From Chitinophaga ginsengisegetis (lineage in GTDB: Bacteria > Bacteroidota > Bacteroidia > Chitinophagales > Chitinophagaceae), in NCBI RefSeq assembly GCF_900168065.1, contig NZ_FUZZ01000001.1, positions 2,848,623-2,912,622 of the forward strand: DNA of 64,000 nt, read 5' to 3'. Shown here in pieces: positions 8,489 through 17,472 of the stretch. Position numbers and translations under genes: made by a program. Within the stretch, counting starts at the first letter, position 1. Each line of letters opens with the position of its first letter. A model generated the notes under the pieces. That model had not been told where the DNA came from. It searched no databases and saw only the letters and a program-made list of their open reading frames with translations.

Positions 8489-10525
8489 TTATTTCGCGTG
8501 ACGTTTTGCAAACTCCGCTTTTGCATCTTCAAGATATTTTACGAAGGCGTCTACATTTTCTTTCGGATCATAGCCATAACCAATGTTCAGCAGCGCGTTA
8601 CCTTCCAGGTCTACCGGAATGTAGTATGGCTGTGAGTTACGGTTAAACTTGGTGATCTGGATATCCTGGTTCTTCAACCCAACATCCTTTACATTCAACC
8701 CGGAAGTTTTAGACTCATATCTTTCCTCATCGGAAAGTTTGGTCTTTTCATCGGTGTATAAAGAGGCCACGATAAAATCGTTGCGCAGGATCTTCATCAC
8801 CGCCGGGTTGGACAATACAGACTTTTCAAACTTACGGCAGTTTACGCACGTATGTCCGGTAAAGTCGATCATCAGTGGCTTGTTAGCCACTTTAGCTGCG
8901 GCCAGCGCTTCTTCATAATCAAAGAAAACGTGTTCCACACCGGGGATTTCAGAATGCAGCACATCTACCAGCTTTTTAGGCTTTACGGTATTGGCATTGT
9001 TGCCACCACCGGCACCGCCGCCTTCGCCGCTTTCCAGCGCTGCCTGAATATTTACCAGTGATTTATTAAGATTAAAATCCTGGGAGCCTTCATGCGGCAG
9101 GAATCCGCTGATTCCTTTCAGCGGGGCGCCCCACATACCAGGCACCATGTACACCGTGAATGTAAACGCCGCAATGGCAAAACAGAGACGGGTTACCGTG
9201 AGGAAAGGCACGTCGCTGTCGTGGCTCAGCTTCAGCTTACCAACCAGGTACAGCGTGAGCAATGCAAAGATGGCAATCCACAGGGCGAGGAATATTTCCC
9301 GGTCCAGCAGATTCCAGTGATAAGCCATATCCACATTAGACAGGAACTTCAGCGCCAGCGCCAGTTCCAGGAAGCCCAGTGTCACCTTCACCGCATTCAG
9401 CCAGCCGCCGGATTTACCGATCTTATTCAGCAAACTCGGGAACAGCGCAAATAAGGAGAAGGGTATAGCCAGTGCCAGCGAGAAGCCGAACATCCCTACC
9501 AGCGGACCGGAGTTCCCTCCTTTTGCAGCCAGTACCAGCAGGTTCCCTAAAATAGGACCCGTGCAGGAGAAAGACACGATAGCCAGGGTAAGCGCCATGA
9601 AGAAAATACCCACCATACTGCTCATGCCCGCTTTGGAATCGGACACATTGGCCCAGGAGCTGGGTAAACTGATTTCAAAAGCGCCCAGGAACGAGAACCC
9701 GAACAACAGGAAGATCACAAAGAAGATCATGTTGGCGATACCATTACTGGCCAGTGAATTCAGCGCACTTGCACCAAATATTTTGGTGATCAGGAAGCCC
9801 AGCAGCGTATAGATAACGATGATAGACAGGGAATAGGTAAATGCGTTCTTGATACCCTGCGCCCTTGTTTGGCTACGCTTGGTGAAGAAGCTTACTGTGA
9901 TAGGAATCATGGAGAATACGCAGGGCGTAATCAGCGCAATGAATCCACCACCAAAGCTGGCGATAAAAATCCACCACAACGATTTGTTGGATGCATCATC
10001 GTCCGCTACGCCACCTTTTACAGCAGCTCCCGCCGTAGTGGTATCAGCGCCTGCTTTCGCGGCCGCAGGCTCTCCTGTTGGCACCTCGAATGTAGTTTCT
10101 TCCGGCACGGCATCTTCTCCTTTCAGCACCATGTAAGTAATGGTTCCGGAAAGTTTGGAAACGGGTCCGGTGGCTTTTACTGCCGCTACCAATTCTACTT
10201 CGTTCTCAAAATATTTGATCTCGAGATTATCGAATAAAGGTTCTTTGCGGTTTTCCAGTTTACCATTTTCTGTGATACCTGTAATAGTGGCTTTTACGCT
10301 GCTATCCAGTACTACCCTGGTATTGGGATCATCGTTTCCCATTGTGGTGGAAAAAAGCTGCCAGCCTTTTTCTACGGCGCCCTTCAGATGCAGCACATAT
10401 TCCTGGTCACTTTTCTTTTCTGCAGAGAACTGCCATTTAACAGGCTTCGGGCTTGCGTCCTGCGCGTTTGCACGAAGTGCGAACAGGGCAAAGACAGGTA
10501 TTAGAAATGAAAGCAAATGCTTCAT
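8489..10525 (-). CDS. dsbD: DsbD-family thiol:disulfide interchange protein
   Basis: A 678-residue protein: signal peptide (1-21), DsbD-alpha-like domain (about 25-150), a low-complexity linker, a multi-helix DsbD-beta membrane domain (about 185-470), a second linker, and a C-terminal thioredoxin-like gamma domain. It carries electrons from cytoplasmic thioredoxin to the periplasm. The membrane-domain cysteines (ITPCVFSMIP and SFSCTGPILG) and the gamma-domain pair (HTCVNCRKFE) are present. The alpha domain reads YMVLKGEDAVPEE where the redox cysteines should be, so that domain looks inactive. A related stand-alone alpha protein with a Cys pair lies 100 nt upstream. Confidence 0.92.
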   Translation of the reverse strand: MKHLLSFLIPVFALFALRANAQDASPKPVKWQFSAEKKSDQEYVLHLKGAVEKGWQLFSTTMGNDDPNTRVVLDSSVKATITGITENGKLENRKEPLFDNLEIKYFENEVELVAAVKATGPVSKLSGTITYMVLKGEDAVPEETTFEVPTGEPAAAKAGADTTTAGAAVKGGVADDDASNKSLWWIFIASFGGGFIALITPCVFSMIPITVSFFTKRSQTRAQGIKNAFTYSLSIIVIYTLLGFLITKIFGASALNSLASNGIANMIFFVIFLLFGFSFLGAFEISLPSSWANVSDSKAGMSSMVGIFFMALTLAIVSFSCTGPILGNLLVLAAKGGNSGPLVGMFGFSLALAIPFSLFALFPSLLNKIGKSGGWLNAVKVTLGFLELALALKFLSNVDMAYHWNLLDREIFLALWIAIFALLTLYLVGKLKLSHDSDVPFLTVTRLCFAIAAFTFTVYMVPGMWGAPLKGISGFLPHEGSQDFNLNKSLVNIQAALESGEGGGAGGGNNANTVKPKKLVDVLHSEIPGVEHVFFDYEEALAAAKVANKPLMIDFTGHTCVNCRKFEKSVLSNPAVMKILRNDFIVASLYTDEKTKLSDEERYESKTSGLNVKDVGLKNQDIQITKFNRNSQPYYIPVDLEGNALLNIGYGYDPKENVDAFVKYLEDAKAEFAKRHAK

Positions 10526-10567
10526 ATAGTCAATAGGCTTTAAATAATATAAATCTGAGAAAACAAG

Positions 10568-10595
10568 AAACGAGTTCCTTTTGAGGAACTCGTTT
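10568..10595 (-). terminator. Terminator after the DsbD-alpha-like gene
   Basis: A 12-bp perfect stem (aaacgagttcct / aggaactcgttt) has a 4-nt loop, and T-rich sequence follows in the minus direction. It separates the DsbD-alpha-like gene from dsbD. Confidence 0.8.
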
Positions 10596-10627
10596 TGCGA
10601 GTATTGTTATCAGTTACCGGATTCAAT

Positions 10628-11083
10628 TTATTTTCCTCCAACACTTACTGCAAATTCCACTTCTTTCGGTGGTAAACACTGATGGTCGTCACATACCATG
10701 TACTCTACGGATCCTTTTACTTTGGTAGCGGCTTTACCTTTTACCGTTACTTTTTGTACGAAGTCTACAGAGTTTTCGTAGAATTTCAGTTCTGAGTTAA
10801 AGTTTTTGTCGAATGACTTATGCAGTTTACCTACTTCTTCCACTTTACCTACAGAAGCGGCCAGTGGGTTTTTAGTAAACTTAAACGAGGTAGCTACCGG
10901 ACCTTCTCCTGCTTCCTGTGCGTACAGATGCCAGCCGGCATCGATAGTGGCAGTAGCGTGTACTTCGTAGGTAGTGGCATTCACCTTCTTCGCTGTAAAG
11001 CTCCATTTTACCGGGTTCTCTATCTGTGCGCTTGCCAGGATAGGCAAGGCAAATAAAGCCAGTGCTGTTAATAATTTTTTCAT
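10628..11083 (-). CDS. Stand-alone DsbD-alpha-like periplasmic protein
   Basis: A 151-residue secreted protein with a signal peptide ending at LASAQ (residue 20). The rest aligns by eye with the alpha domain of DsbD: VKWSFTAKKVNATTYEVH, DAGWHLYAQ and GSVEYMVCDDHQCLPPKEVEF. The C131/C136 pair and the LPPKEV stretch match the redox motif that delivers electrons to periplasmic partners. It lies 36 nt after purQ on the same strand and is separated from dsbD by a terminator. I infer that it supplies the redox alpha function missing in the neighbouring DsbD. Confidence 0.85.
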   Translation of the reverse strand: MKKLLTALALFALPILASAQIENPVKWSFTAKKVNATTYEVHATATIDAGWHLYAQEAGEGPVATSFKFTKNPLAASVGKVEEVGKLHKSFDKNFNSELKFYENSVDFVQKVTVKGKAATKVKGSVEYMVCDDHQCLPPKEVEFAVSVGGK

Positions 11084-11119
11084 GCTTTTCTTTTTAATTG
11101 GTTGGTTGATTTAATCTAT

Positions 11120-11812
11120 CTAGTTGTTATTGATCAGACTTTGTAAAATCAGCTGCCCGTCTGTATTACCCAGGGCCAGGCTGGTAGCCCTTTCCGGGTG
11201 AGGCATCATTCCAAAAACATTTCTTGCTTTGTTACAGATGCCTGCTATGTTACGGATGGCGCCGTTGTGGTTAGCAGATTCAATAATGTTGCCAAACTCA
11301 TCGCAGTAACGGAATAACACCTGGTTGTTCTTAAACAGTTCATCCAGGGTAGCGTCGTCGGCATAGTAACGGCCTTCTCCGTGTGCGATCGGGATCATTA
11401 ATGGTCTGCCGGCTACATCTTTGGTAAGGGATGCAGTGGTATTTTCGCTTTTCAGGTATACATTTTTGCAGATGAACTGCTGGTGCTGGTTCTGTAATAA
11501 TACGCCCGGCAGCAAACCGGCTTCGCATAATACCTGGAAACCGTTGCAAACACCGATTACACGGCCACCTTTATTGGCAAATTCAATCACACTCTGCATC
11601 ATCGGACTAAACTTCGCAATAGCGCCGCAACGCAGGTAGTCGCCAAAGGAAAAACCGCCCGGTAATACGATACAATCTTCTGTGCTGAATGCGCTCAGGT
11701 CTTTATCCTTATGCCACAGTTCTATAACTTCCTGTCCCAGGTCATTACGCAGGGAATCAATCATATCATGATCACAATTAGAACCGGGAAAGGTGACAAC
11801 GCCAAATTTCAT
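11120..11812 (-). CDS. purQ: Phosphoribosylformylglycinamidine synthase, glutaminase subunit
   Basis: A 230-residue class I glutamine amidotransferase that supplies ammonia to PurL in step four of purine synthesis. The N terminus FGVVTFPGSNCDHD is diagnostic of PurQ. The catalytic Cys89 (GVCNGFQVL) and the C-terminal His (MMPHPERATS) are visible. It therefore belongs to the separate small-subunit type, not the long fused PurL. purA lies elsewhere in this window. Candidate -7 elements (CAAAACTA at 11896 and CAAAATTA at 11915, read on the other strand) lie upstream. Confidence 0.96.
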   Translation of the reverse strand: MKFGVVTFPGSNCDHDMIDSLRNDLGQEVIELWHKDKDLSAFSTEDCIVLPGGFSFGDYLRCGAIAKFSPMMQSVIEFANKGGRVIGVCNGFQVLCEAGLLPGVLLQNQHQQFICKNVYLKSENTTASLTKDVAGRPLMIPIAHGEGRYYADDATLDELFKNNQVLFRYCDEFGNIIESANHNGAIRNIAGICNKARNVFGMMPHPERATSLALGNTDGQLILQSLINNN

Positions 11813-12001
11813 CTGAAAATGTTTTGTGTTTATGTGTAAATAATGCTTTTAAAAAACGTTTTTCCCCACGTTTTTGCCATCATTTTCACGAATGACAAAA
11901 CTAATGGGAAAGGACAAAATTACTTCGCCGTTCGCAATTTTCCATTGCCGTTTGTCCTGATTTAACAAATTACTGGTAATCAGGCCCTTAAAATGGGGAA
12001 A

Positions 12002-12979
12002 TCAGCTGAAATATTGCATAACAATCACATATGCCAGTGCAATGAAGTGGATAATGTTGGCAAAAGTATCGTTGGTAACCGACCAGAATACGTTACCGGC
12101 AAACATGGAGATCGGCAAAACTGCCAGTACCCAGTAGGCAGCTGAAAAGTGAACATTAAAGAACGGTACCATCATGGCTACCAGTACATATATGACTAAT
12201 GCCGCCCATATTTTACGGCCCTGTATCAGCATTTTTTTAAGCGGGCGCTGCAACAGCACCCATCCGATCACAAAAAAGAGCAAACATGCAATCATGGCTC
12301 CCCATACCTTATAATCAGTGATCATGGGCAGGGAGGCCCCCATATTAGGGATCTTCCAGAGCAGGGTCATCTGACCGGTGAGGAACAGGTAGGTACCCAT
12401 CAGGTATAATGGACAGATCAGGCCCAGCAGGGCAATGATCCACTCCGCCAGCCGGAAAGCACGCATAATGAGCATACTGGACAGCAGCAAAGAACAAAAT
12501 ATAACAGAGGGGAAGTAAAAGAGTCCGCTTATTCCCAGGGCAAACCCGATATTAAATACCACATCACGGGCGGAAGTACGTGTATACAGCTCCGTTATAC
12601 TGGTAAATACCCATAGCATAATGAGGTTCACGATGAGTGCCGGCGAAAATACGTTCCAGCTTTGCAGCATGGAGGTAAACAGCAGGTAACACATGGCCGG
12701 CAGGTAAGTAGGCCGTGGAAATAACCGGTGGTGATTAATGATACGGGTGAAAAGCAATGATTGCAAAAACAGCAGTAACACGGCCATTGATGTAAATACC
12801 AACGGACTGCCGCCGGTAAATGTCTGCATCCATTTCACCAGCAGGTGATACAAAAGCCCTTCCGATCCGTCTGCCATGTAGGTTGATGGATGGATCAGAT
12901 AGTAAAACTTAACAACCAGCGTGTATATTAACAACAGCAATACCGTTAGCGGATTGCCTGAGCGAAAAAATTTTATCAC
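12002..12979 (-). CDS. Polytopic membrane protein, possibly DUF6427
   Basis: A 325-residue protein with about eight or nine hydrophobic segments and hardly any soluble domain. The start (IKFFRSGNPLTVLLLL) and the central part with VNLIMLWVFTSITELY and GISGLFYFPSVIF recall the Bacteroidota family DUF6427, which I name from memory and cannot confirm. It starts 15 nt after the 506-residue secreted protein gene, so the two are co-transcribed. No catalytic motif can be seen. Confidence 0.7.
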   Translation of the reverse strand: MIKFFRSGNPLTVLLLLIYTLVVKFYYLIHPSTYMADGSEGLLYHLLVKWMQTFTGGSPLVFTSMAVLLLFLQSLLFTRIINHHRLFPRPTYLPAMCYLLFTSMLQSWNVFSPALIVNLIMLWVFTSITELYTRTSARDVVFNIGFALGISGLFYFPSVIFCSLLLSSMLIMRAFRLAEWIIALLGLICPLYLMGTYLFLTGQMTLLWKIPNMGASLPMITDYKVWGAMIACLLFFVIGWVLLQRPLKKMLIQGRKIWAALVIYVLVAMMVPFFNVHFSAAYWVLAVLPISMFAGNVFWSVTNDTFANIIHFIALAYVIVMQYFS

Positions 12980-12994
12980 AGTGCAAAGGTGTGA

Positions 12995-14515
12995 TTAAAA
13001 GTCAATTTTAGCAAAGCAAATATAATTCCTGTAAATACATGGTATCACCACGGTGCGGCCACTGATTTGTTTGCCATACCGGGGCATCCAGGTGAAACCC
13101 TTATCCAGGTTACGCAGCGTAGGCATGCGGTTCACTTTACCTCCCGGGGCCAGACTTACATCTGTTAACATATAATTTCTTCTGTCCAGTTCATTATACA
13201 GAAAACGTAATTCGCTGCCCACATTTACCATCAGGTAAGACAGGTACAGGTCGGCGTTATCATCATACTGGCTCTTATGTACAAAGTTATTCCACTGCAT
13301 GTTTCCCTCATCGTCGAACGACAATACCGCTACATTATCATAATGATAACGTAATCCCTGTGAATTGTTCCAGTAGTAAGGATTGTAGTACATGGAAGAA
13401 TAAGGGGAATAGTAGTAAGGGGCATACATACCACCGTAAGGGCTGCCATACATGTAATTCCACCGGTTCCAGGGCTGGTAGCGGGAAGAAGTGGAGAAAG
13501 ATTCTGCAGTGAGCAGGAATCCGCCATTGCTGGTATTAATCACCTTACGGATGAAGTAATCGTTAAAGGCCGCGCTGGTGCTCGATTCGCCACGGGCATT
13601 CACTTTCAGGTCATCGGGGAATACCTGTGATTTCTCATACACCGTTTTATGATTGGCGTAGTCGTATTTATACAGATATAATCCTTCTACATTTCCTCTT
13701 TTCTGTTTATAATAAAAAGCAGTGACCAGGGCCGTTTGCTTATTGTTATCAAGTTTCATCTTTACCTCATCCAGCAATTGTGCTTTGAAAGCCATTGTGG
13801 AAGTTTCAAAGCTGTCTACCAGTGAACGTTTCACTACCATGCTGCCGCTCACCACATAGTCGCGGTTGGAGGTGCGTTCCAGTTTATTAAAGATCAGATC
13901 GCCGGTATTGGTGAGGTTAAAGTTGCTGAGGAACTGCTTCTTCTGCATGGGCATGGACAGGCGGCTGTTATTCACCAGGCTCATGGCACTGTCGTACAGG
14001 AAGGTATAAAATACGTTGTTGTTTTCGTTATCCTGGTTGATCTTATACACCATGATGCGGTTCTTATCTTCCGATACCTCAACAGAATATACTTTGTTCT
14101 CTTTAGAATAGATACCGATGCGGGTGGAATCGATCAGGATGGGCGCATCTGCAAACTTAGCTTCCGGCGACATGGTGGCGCAGAAGCTGTACACCGCATC
14201 CTTGCGCTGGAACTGGTAAATCATCAGCACCTTATCAGGATAGGCCACAAAGTCCATGCTGATCACTTTACGGGGCAGGAAGTCCAGTTTAACCCTTTCT
14301 TTCAGCTGCATCGCATTATCATATACAGACACTACAAAGTCGCCGCGGTCTGTTTTATACACCAGTATATTCCCTGCTACCTTACCAATGATTTCAAACT
14401 CGGTGCTTTTATAATCATCTTTCTCCGGTTCAGAATAGGTTATTTTCTGTGCCATTGCTGCTGTGCCGGCGAAAAGCAGCAACAATAATAACTGTAGGCG
14501 GTATAGCGTATGCAT
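12995..14515 (-). CDS. Secreted protein of unknown function
   Basis: A 506-residue protein with a signal peptide (hydrophobic run LLLLLLFAGTAAMAQ, cleavage near residue 22). The mature part looks beta-rich, with alternating strands such as NILVYKTDRGDFVVSVYD and NRIMVYKINQ, and may form a propeller-like fold. A striking Tyr/Gly/Pro/Asn-rich insert (about residues 348-385, with PYYYSPYSSMYYNPYYW) interrupts it. I recognise no family. It is the first gene of a pair with the polytopic membrane protein downstream. Confidence 0.7.
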   Translation of the reverse strand: MHTLYRLQLLLLLLFAGTAAMAQKITYSEPEKDDYKSTEFEIIGKVAGNILVYKTDRGDFVVSVYDNAMQLKERVKLDFLPRKVISMDFVAYPDKVLMIYQFQRKDAVYSFCATMSPEAKFADAPILIDSTRIGIYSKENKVYSVEVSEDKNRIMVYKINQDNENNNVFYTFLYDSAMSLVNNSRLSMPMQKKQFLSNFNLTNTGDLIFNKLERTSNRDYVVSGSMVVKRSLVDSFETSTMAFKAQLLDEVKMKLDNNKQTALVTAFYYKQKRGNVEGLYLYKYDYANHKTVYEKSQVFPDDLKVNARGESSTSAAFNDYFIRKVINTSNGGFLLTAESFSTSSRYQPWNRWNYMYGSPYGGMYAPYYYSPYSSMYYNPYYWNNSQGLRYHYDNVAVLSFDDEGNMQWNNFVHKSQYDDNADLYLSYLMVNVGSELRFLYNELDRRNYMLTDVSLAPGGKVNRMPTLRNLDKGFTWMPRYGKQISGRTVVIPCIYRNYICFAKIDF

Positions 14516-14711
14516 GCGGTAATATAGATTTCAGATATTTTTGTGATAATGCAGATGGCCCATTTGTATGTGCCATTTTCAAACTTACATTAAAATTCAG
14601 AAATTAAGTTGTCAATTTAAAGCTGGTAAGCCCTGCTTTTACATAAATTCCAAAAGGCCCGATTTATTGTGTATTTTTAATAAATTATTTTAAAAAAGCA
14701 GCTATTATTGA

Positions 14712-15626
14712 ATGGAGACCGTTATTATAACCGGTGGAACAGGACTCATAGGGACGGCATTAACCCGGCTGCTGCTGGAGCGCGGCTACAAGGTGATTAT
14801 CCTCAGCAGACGCCCCGATAAGCGCAGCATTAAGGATGTAACATACGCCCACTGGAACGTGGAAACGCAAACCATAGATAAAGAAGCCGTTCAACAGGCG
14901 GACTATATAGTGCACCTGGCGGGCGCCAATGTGGGCGAGAAACGCTGGACTGCTGCACGTAAACAGGAGATTATTGATAGTCGCACCAAAAGCAGTGATT
15001 TAATTTTCACCACCCTGAAAAACTTCCCCAATAAAGTAAAGAAGGTGATCAGCGCTTCGGCAACGGGGTACTACGGCGAGTTTACAGACCATGTATTCAC
15101 CGAAACGGATCCCCCGGCCACCGACTTCCTGGGTACCACTACCCTCGCCTGGGAACAAAGCATTTCCAAAGTAACGACGCTTGGCAAAAAGCTGGTGATT
15201 TTCCGGACCGGGATTGTATTAAGTCCGGATGGCGGCGCTTTAAAGGAATTCTACAAACCGCTGCGGTTTGGATTTGCCACAGTGCTCGGATCAGGCGAAC
15301 AGTTTGTTCCCTGGATACATATTCATGATATTGTACGCCTGTACTTCAATGCCATTGTGAACGACAAGCTGGAAGGCATCTACAATGCCGTGGCCCCCAC
15401 CCCTGTTACCAACCGTGAACTGATACTGAGCATGGCCCGGCAGGCAAAAGGCGGCAGCTTTATGACTACCTATGTACCTACTTTTGCCCTGAAACTGGCA
15501 TTGGGGGAAATGAGTGTGGAAGTATTGAAAAGTGTAAAGGCTTCTGCCGACAAAATACAACAAACCGGTTTCCAGTATTCTTATCCTACCATTAACGAGG
15601 CGATGGAGCAGCTGTTTAGCCGATAA
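14712..15626 (+). CDS. TIGR01777-family NAD(P)-dependent oxidoreductase
   Basis: A 304-residue extended short-chain dehydrogenase. The N-terminal Rossmann motif is ITGGTGLIGTALTRLL, followed by YIVHLAGANVGEKRW and SASATGYYG. The last contains the YYG element typical of this sugar-epimerase-like family (TIGR01777, also called YfcH/SDR39U1). The substrate is unknown. The 3' end overlaps the convergent pabB gene by 11 nt. A second family member is encoded at 59398-60345, so the genome carries at least two paralogues. Confidence 0.9.
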   Translation: METVIITGGTGLIGTALTRLLLERGYKVIILSRRPDKRSIKDVTYAHWNVETQTIDKEAVQQADYIVHLAGANVGEKRWTAARKQEIIDSRTKSSDLIFTTLKNFPNKVKKVISASATGYYGEFTDHVFTETDPPATDFLGTTTLAWEQSISKVTTLGKKLVIFRTGIVLSPDGGALKEFYKPLRFGFATVLGSGEQFVPWIHIHDIVRLYFNAIVNDKLEGIYNAVAPTPVTNRELILSMARQAKGGSFMTTYVPTFALKLALGEMSVEVLKSVKASADKIQQTGFQYSYPTINEAMEQLFSR

Positions 15627-16860
15627 CGGTTTTCTCCATAGCAGCGGCTTTCAGCAGGCACTCTTCCCATTCTTTTTCGGGATCACTGTAAAAAGTGATG
15701 GCTGATCCGGTCTGGAAAGAGAGGTAGCGGTTTTCTGCGTTGTACAGCATGCTGCGGATTACTACATTAAAGTCGAAATCACCTGCCGGCGTAATATACC
15801 CAACGGCTCCGGAGTAAAGTCCGCGGCGGGTTTGCTCATATTGCTCAATGAGTTGCATCACCCTTATTTTTGGCGCCCCCGTCATAGACCCCATCGGGAA
15901 GGCATTACGCAATACTTCCGTGAAGGGTGTTTCAGGAGACAGCTGTGCAGAAACAGTAGAGATCATGTGGTGCACATGCGCAAAGGAATAGATACCAAAA
16001 AGCTCCGTTACTTCCACCGTACCCTGCAATGCCGTGTGGGATAAATCGTTACGTACAAGATCTACCACCATTACATTTTCCGCGCGTTCTTTGGCGCTGT
16101 TCAGCAGTTCTTGTTGCAATTGCCGGTCTGTTTCCGGATTGGCATCTTTGCGGCTGGTACCTTTTATCGGCTGGGAGATAACGGTATTGCCTTTCTTTTG
16201 TACAAAGCGTTCCGGGCTGGAGCAGGCGAGGTAACGGTGATGCAGGCGGTAATAGGCCGCAAAAGGCGATGGCGACAAGGCATTTAACCGGGTAAATAAA
16301 GCCGGTGGATGTATGCTGATATTTTCCATGAAGTTTTCGCGGCAGAAATTCACTTCATAGCAGTCGCCCTGCAGGATGTGCTGTTGCAGGCTTTTCACTG
16401 CGGCAATATAGCGTTGATGATCCAGGCGGCTTTGCAATGGTTGCACCGGGGAAGTAACCACGGGCGTAGTATCCGCGGGCATCTGCAAAACAGCTGCCAG
16501 GATTTCCTGCGCCTCTTCTTTGCTGAAGGCTTCTCCGCCGATATGTACCTGTTCCTTTTGCAGTTGTATGATTACGCGGGGCACAAAGAAGTGCATATCC
16601 GGGAAACCGATACCATCGTGGTGTTGTGATTGAATACCTGGTACCGTTTCATTTTTCAGATCGTAGGCGAGGTGGCCAAAGAGCCAGCCGCCGTGTGTTT
16701 GATGAAATTGCTGTAAGGCGGGGAAAGCGTTTCCGGCGTTTACTTCGAGGGTATGCAGCGCATCTGCAGCGAGTATGGCTTCATACTGATGCCAGGGAGA
16801 ATCATAATTATTATTGTCTAAAAAACAACAAATGTTGAACTGGTTTCCCCAATCCAACAT
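15616..16860 (-). CDS. pabB: Aminodeoxychorismate synthase component I
   Basis: A 414-residue chorismate-binding enzyme, most likely the PabB subunit that makes 4-amino-4-deoxychorismate for folate. The catalytic stretch QPIKGTSRKD has the Lys found in PabB, where anthranilate synthases usually have PIAGT. The C-terminal core is intact (VVDLVRNDLSHTA, GSMTGAPKIRVMQLIEQYE, RGLYSGAVGYI). The N-terminal domain is shorter and more divergent than in E. coli. No PabA or PabC gene is adjacent. The anthranilate synthase alternative (TrpE) is less likely because of the Lys. Confidence 0.88.
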   Translation of the reverse strand: MLDWGNQFNICCFLDNNNYDSPWHQYEAILAADALHTLEVNAGNAFPALQQFHQTHGGWLFGHLAYDLKNETVPGIQSQHHDGIGFPDMHFFVPRVIIQLQKEQVHIGGEAFSKEEAQEILAAVLQMPADTTPVVTSPVQPLQSRLDHQRYIAAVKSLQQHILQGDCYEVNFCRENFMENISIHPPALFTRLNALSPSPFAAYYRLHHRYLACSSPERFVQKKGNTVISQPIKGTSRKDANPETDRQLQQELLNSAKERAENVMVVDLVRNDLSHTALQGTVEVTELFGIYSFAHVHHMISTVSAQLSPETPFTEVLRNAFPMGSMTGAPKIRVMQLIEQYEQTRRGLYSGAVGYITPAGDFDFNVVIRSMLYNAENRYLSFQTGSAITFYSDPEKEWEECLLKAAAMEKTVIG

Positions 16861-16933
16861 TCGTTGCTTAAATATTTTCTGATTATCAACCGGAAAAGTG
16901 TGGAATATCCTGATAACAATCGTGTTTTAGTGC

Positions 16934-17380
16934 TTAAAAATCATCATCGTCATCATCAAAACGATCGTTGAACAGATCCATGTCTTTGAATTCATCATCG
17001 ATACCCAGGTCGTCGTCATCATCGGCTTTTTTGCTGCCAGTGCTGGGACGGCCGCGTTTACCTTTTGACTTAGGCATGTCAAATTCTTCAAAATCAGGAT
17101 CATAATCATCATCTTCTCCTTTTTCCCACGCATCATCCACATCATCTTCCTCATCTGCGTCGTCTTCATCCTCATCATCATCTTTACGTTTTGATTTGGA
17201 TGCAGACTTATCTGATTTCTTTGAGGCAGATTTGGAAGGTTTCACATCTTCATCATCATCTTCCTCATCATCATCATCCACCTCTTTCTTAGGCTTGGCC
17301 GCAGCTTTGGGAGCTTCTTTTGCAGTCTTAGGAGAAGTAGTTTTTTTGGTCTCTTTCTCTTTATCAGATTTTGATTTCAT
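16934..17380 (-). CDS. Highly acidic low-complexity protein with AT-hook-like motif
   Basis: A 148-residue protein made of alternating Lys/Ala/Ser-rich and Asp/Glu-rich blocks, ending in a run of Asp and a final Phe. Near residues 107-113 it has GKRGRPS, which contains the RGRP core of an AT-hook, a minor-groove DNA-binding motif. There is no globular domain and no signal peptide. It lies 92 nt downstream of purA. The leader has three 8-nt A-tracts on its coding strand (T-tracts at 17420, 17438 and 17450). A nucleoid or RNA-associated role is inference; the DNA repeats also allow it to be a simple disordered acidic protein. Confidence 0.7.
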   Translation of the reverse strand: MKSKSDKEKETKKTTSPKTAKEAPKAAAKPKKEVDDDDEEDDDEDVKPSKSASKKSDKSASKSKRKDDDEDEDDADEEDDVDDAWEKGEDDDYDPDFEEFDMPKSKGKRGRPSTGSKKADDDDDLGIDDEFKDMDLFNDRFDDDDDDF

Positions 17381-17472
17381 AATAGGTTACCTTATTTCTT
17401 TGCCGTAAAGTTTTAATAGTTTTTTTTATTCGCCAAATTTTTTTTGCTGTTTTTTTTCCTTACTTTTTGGTT

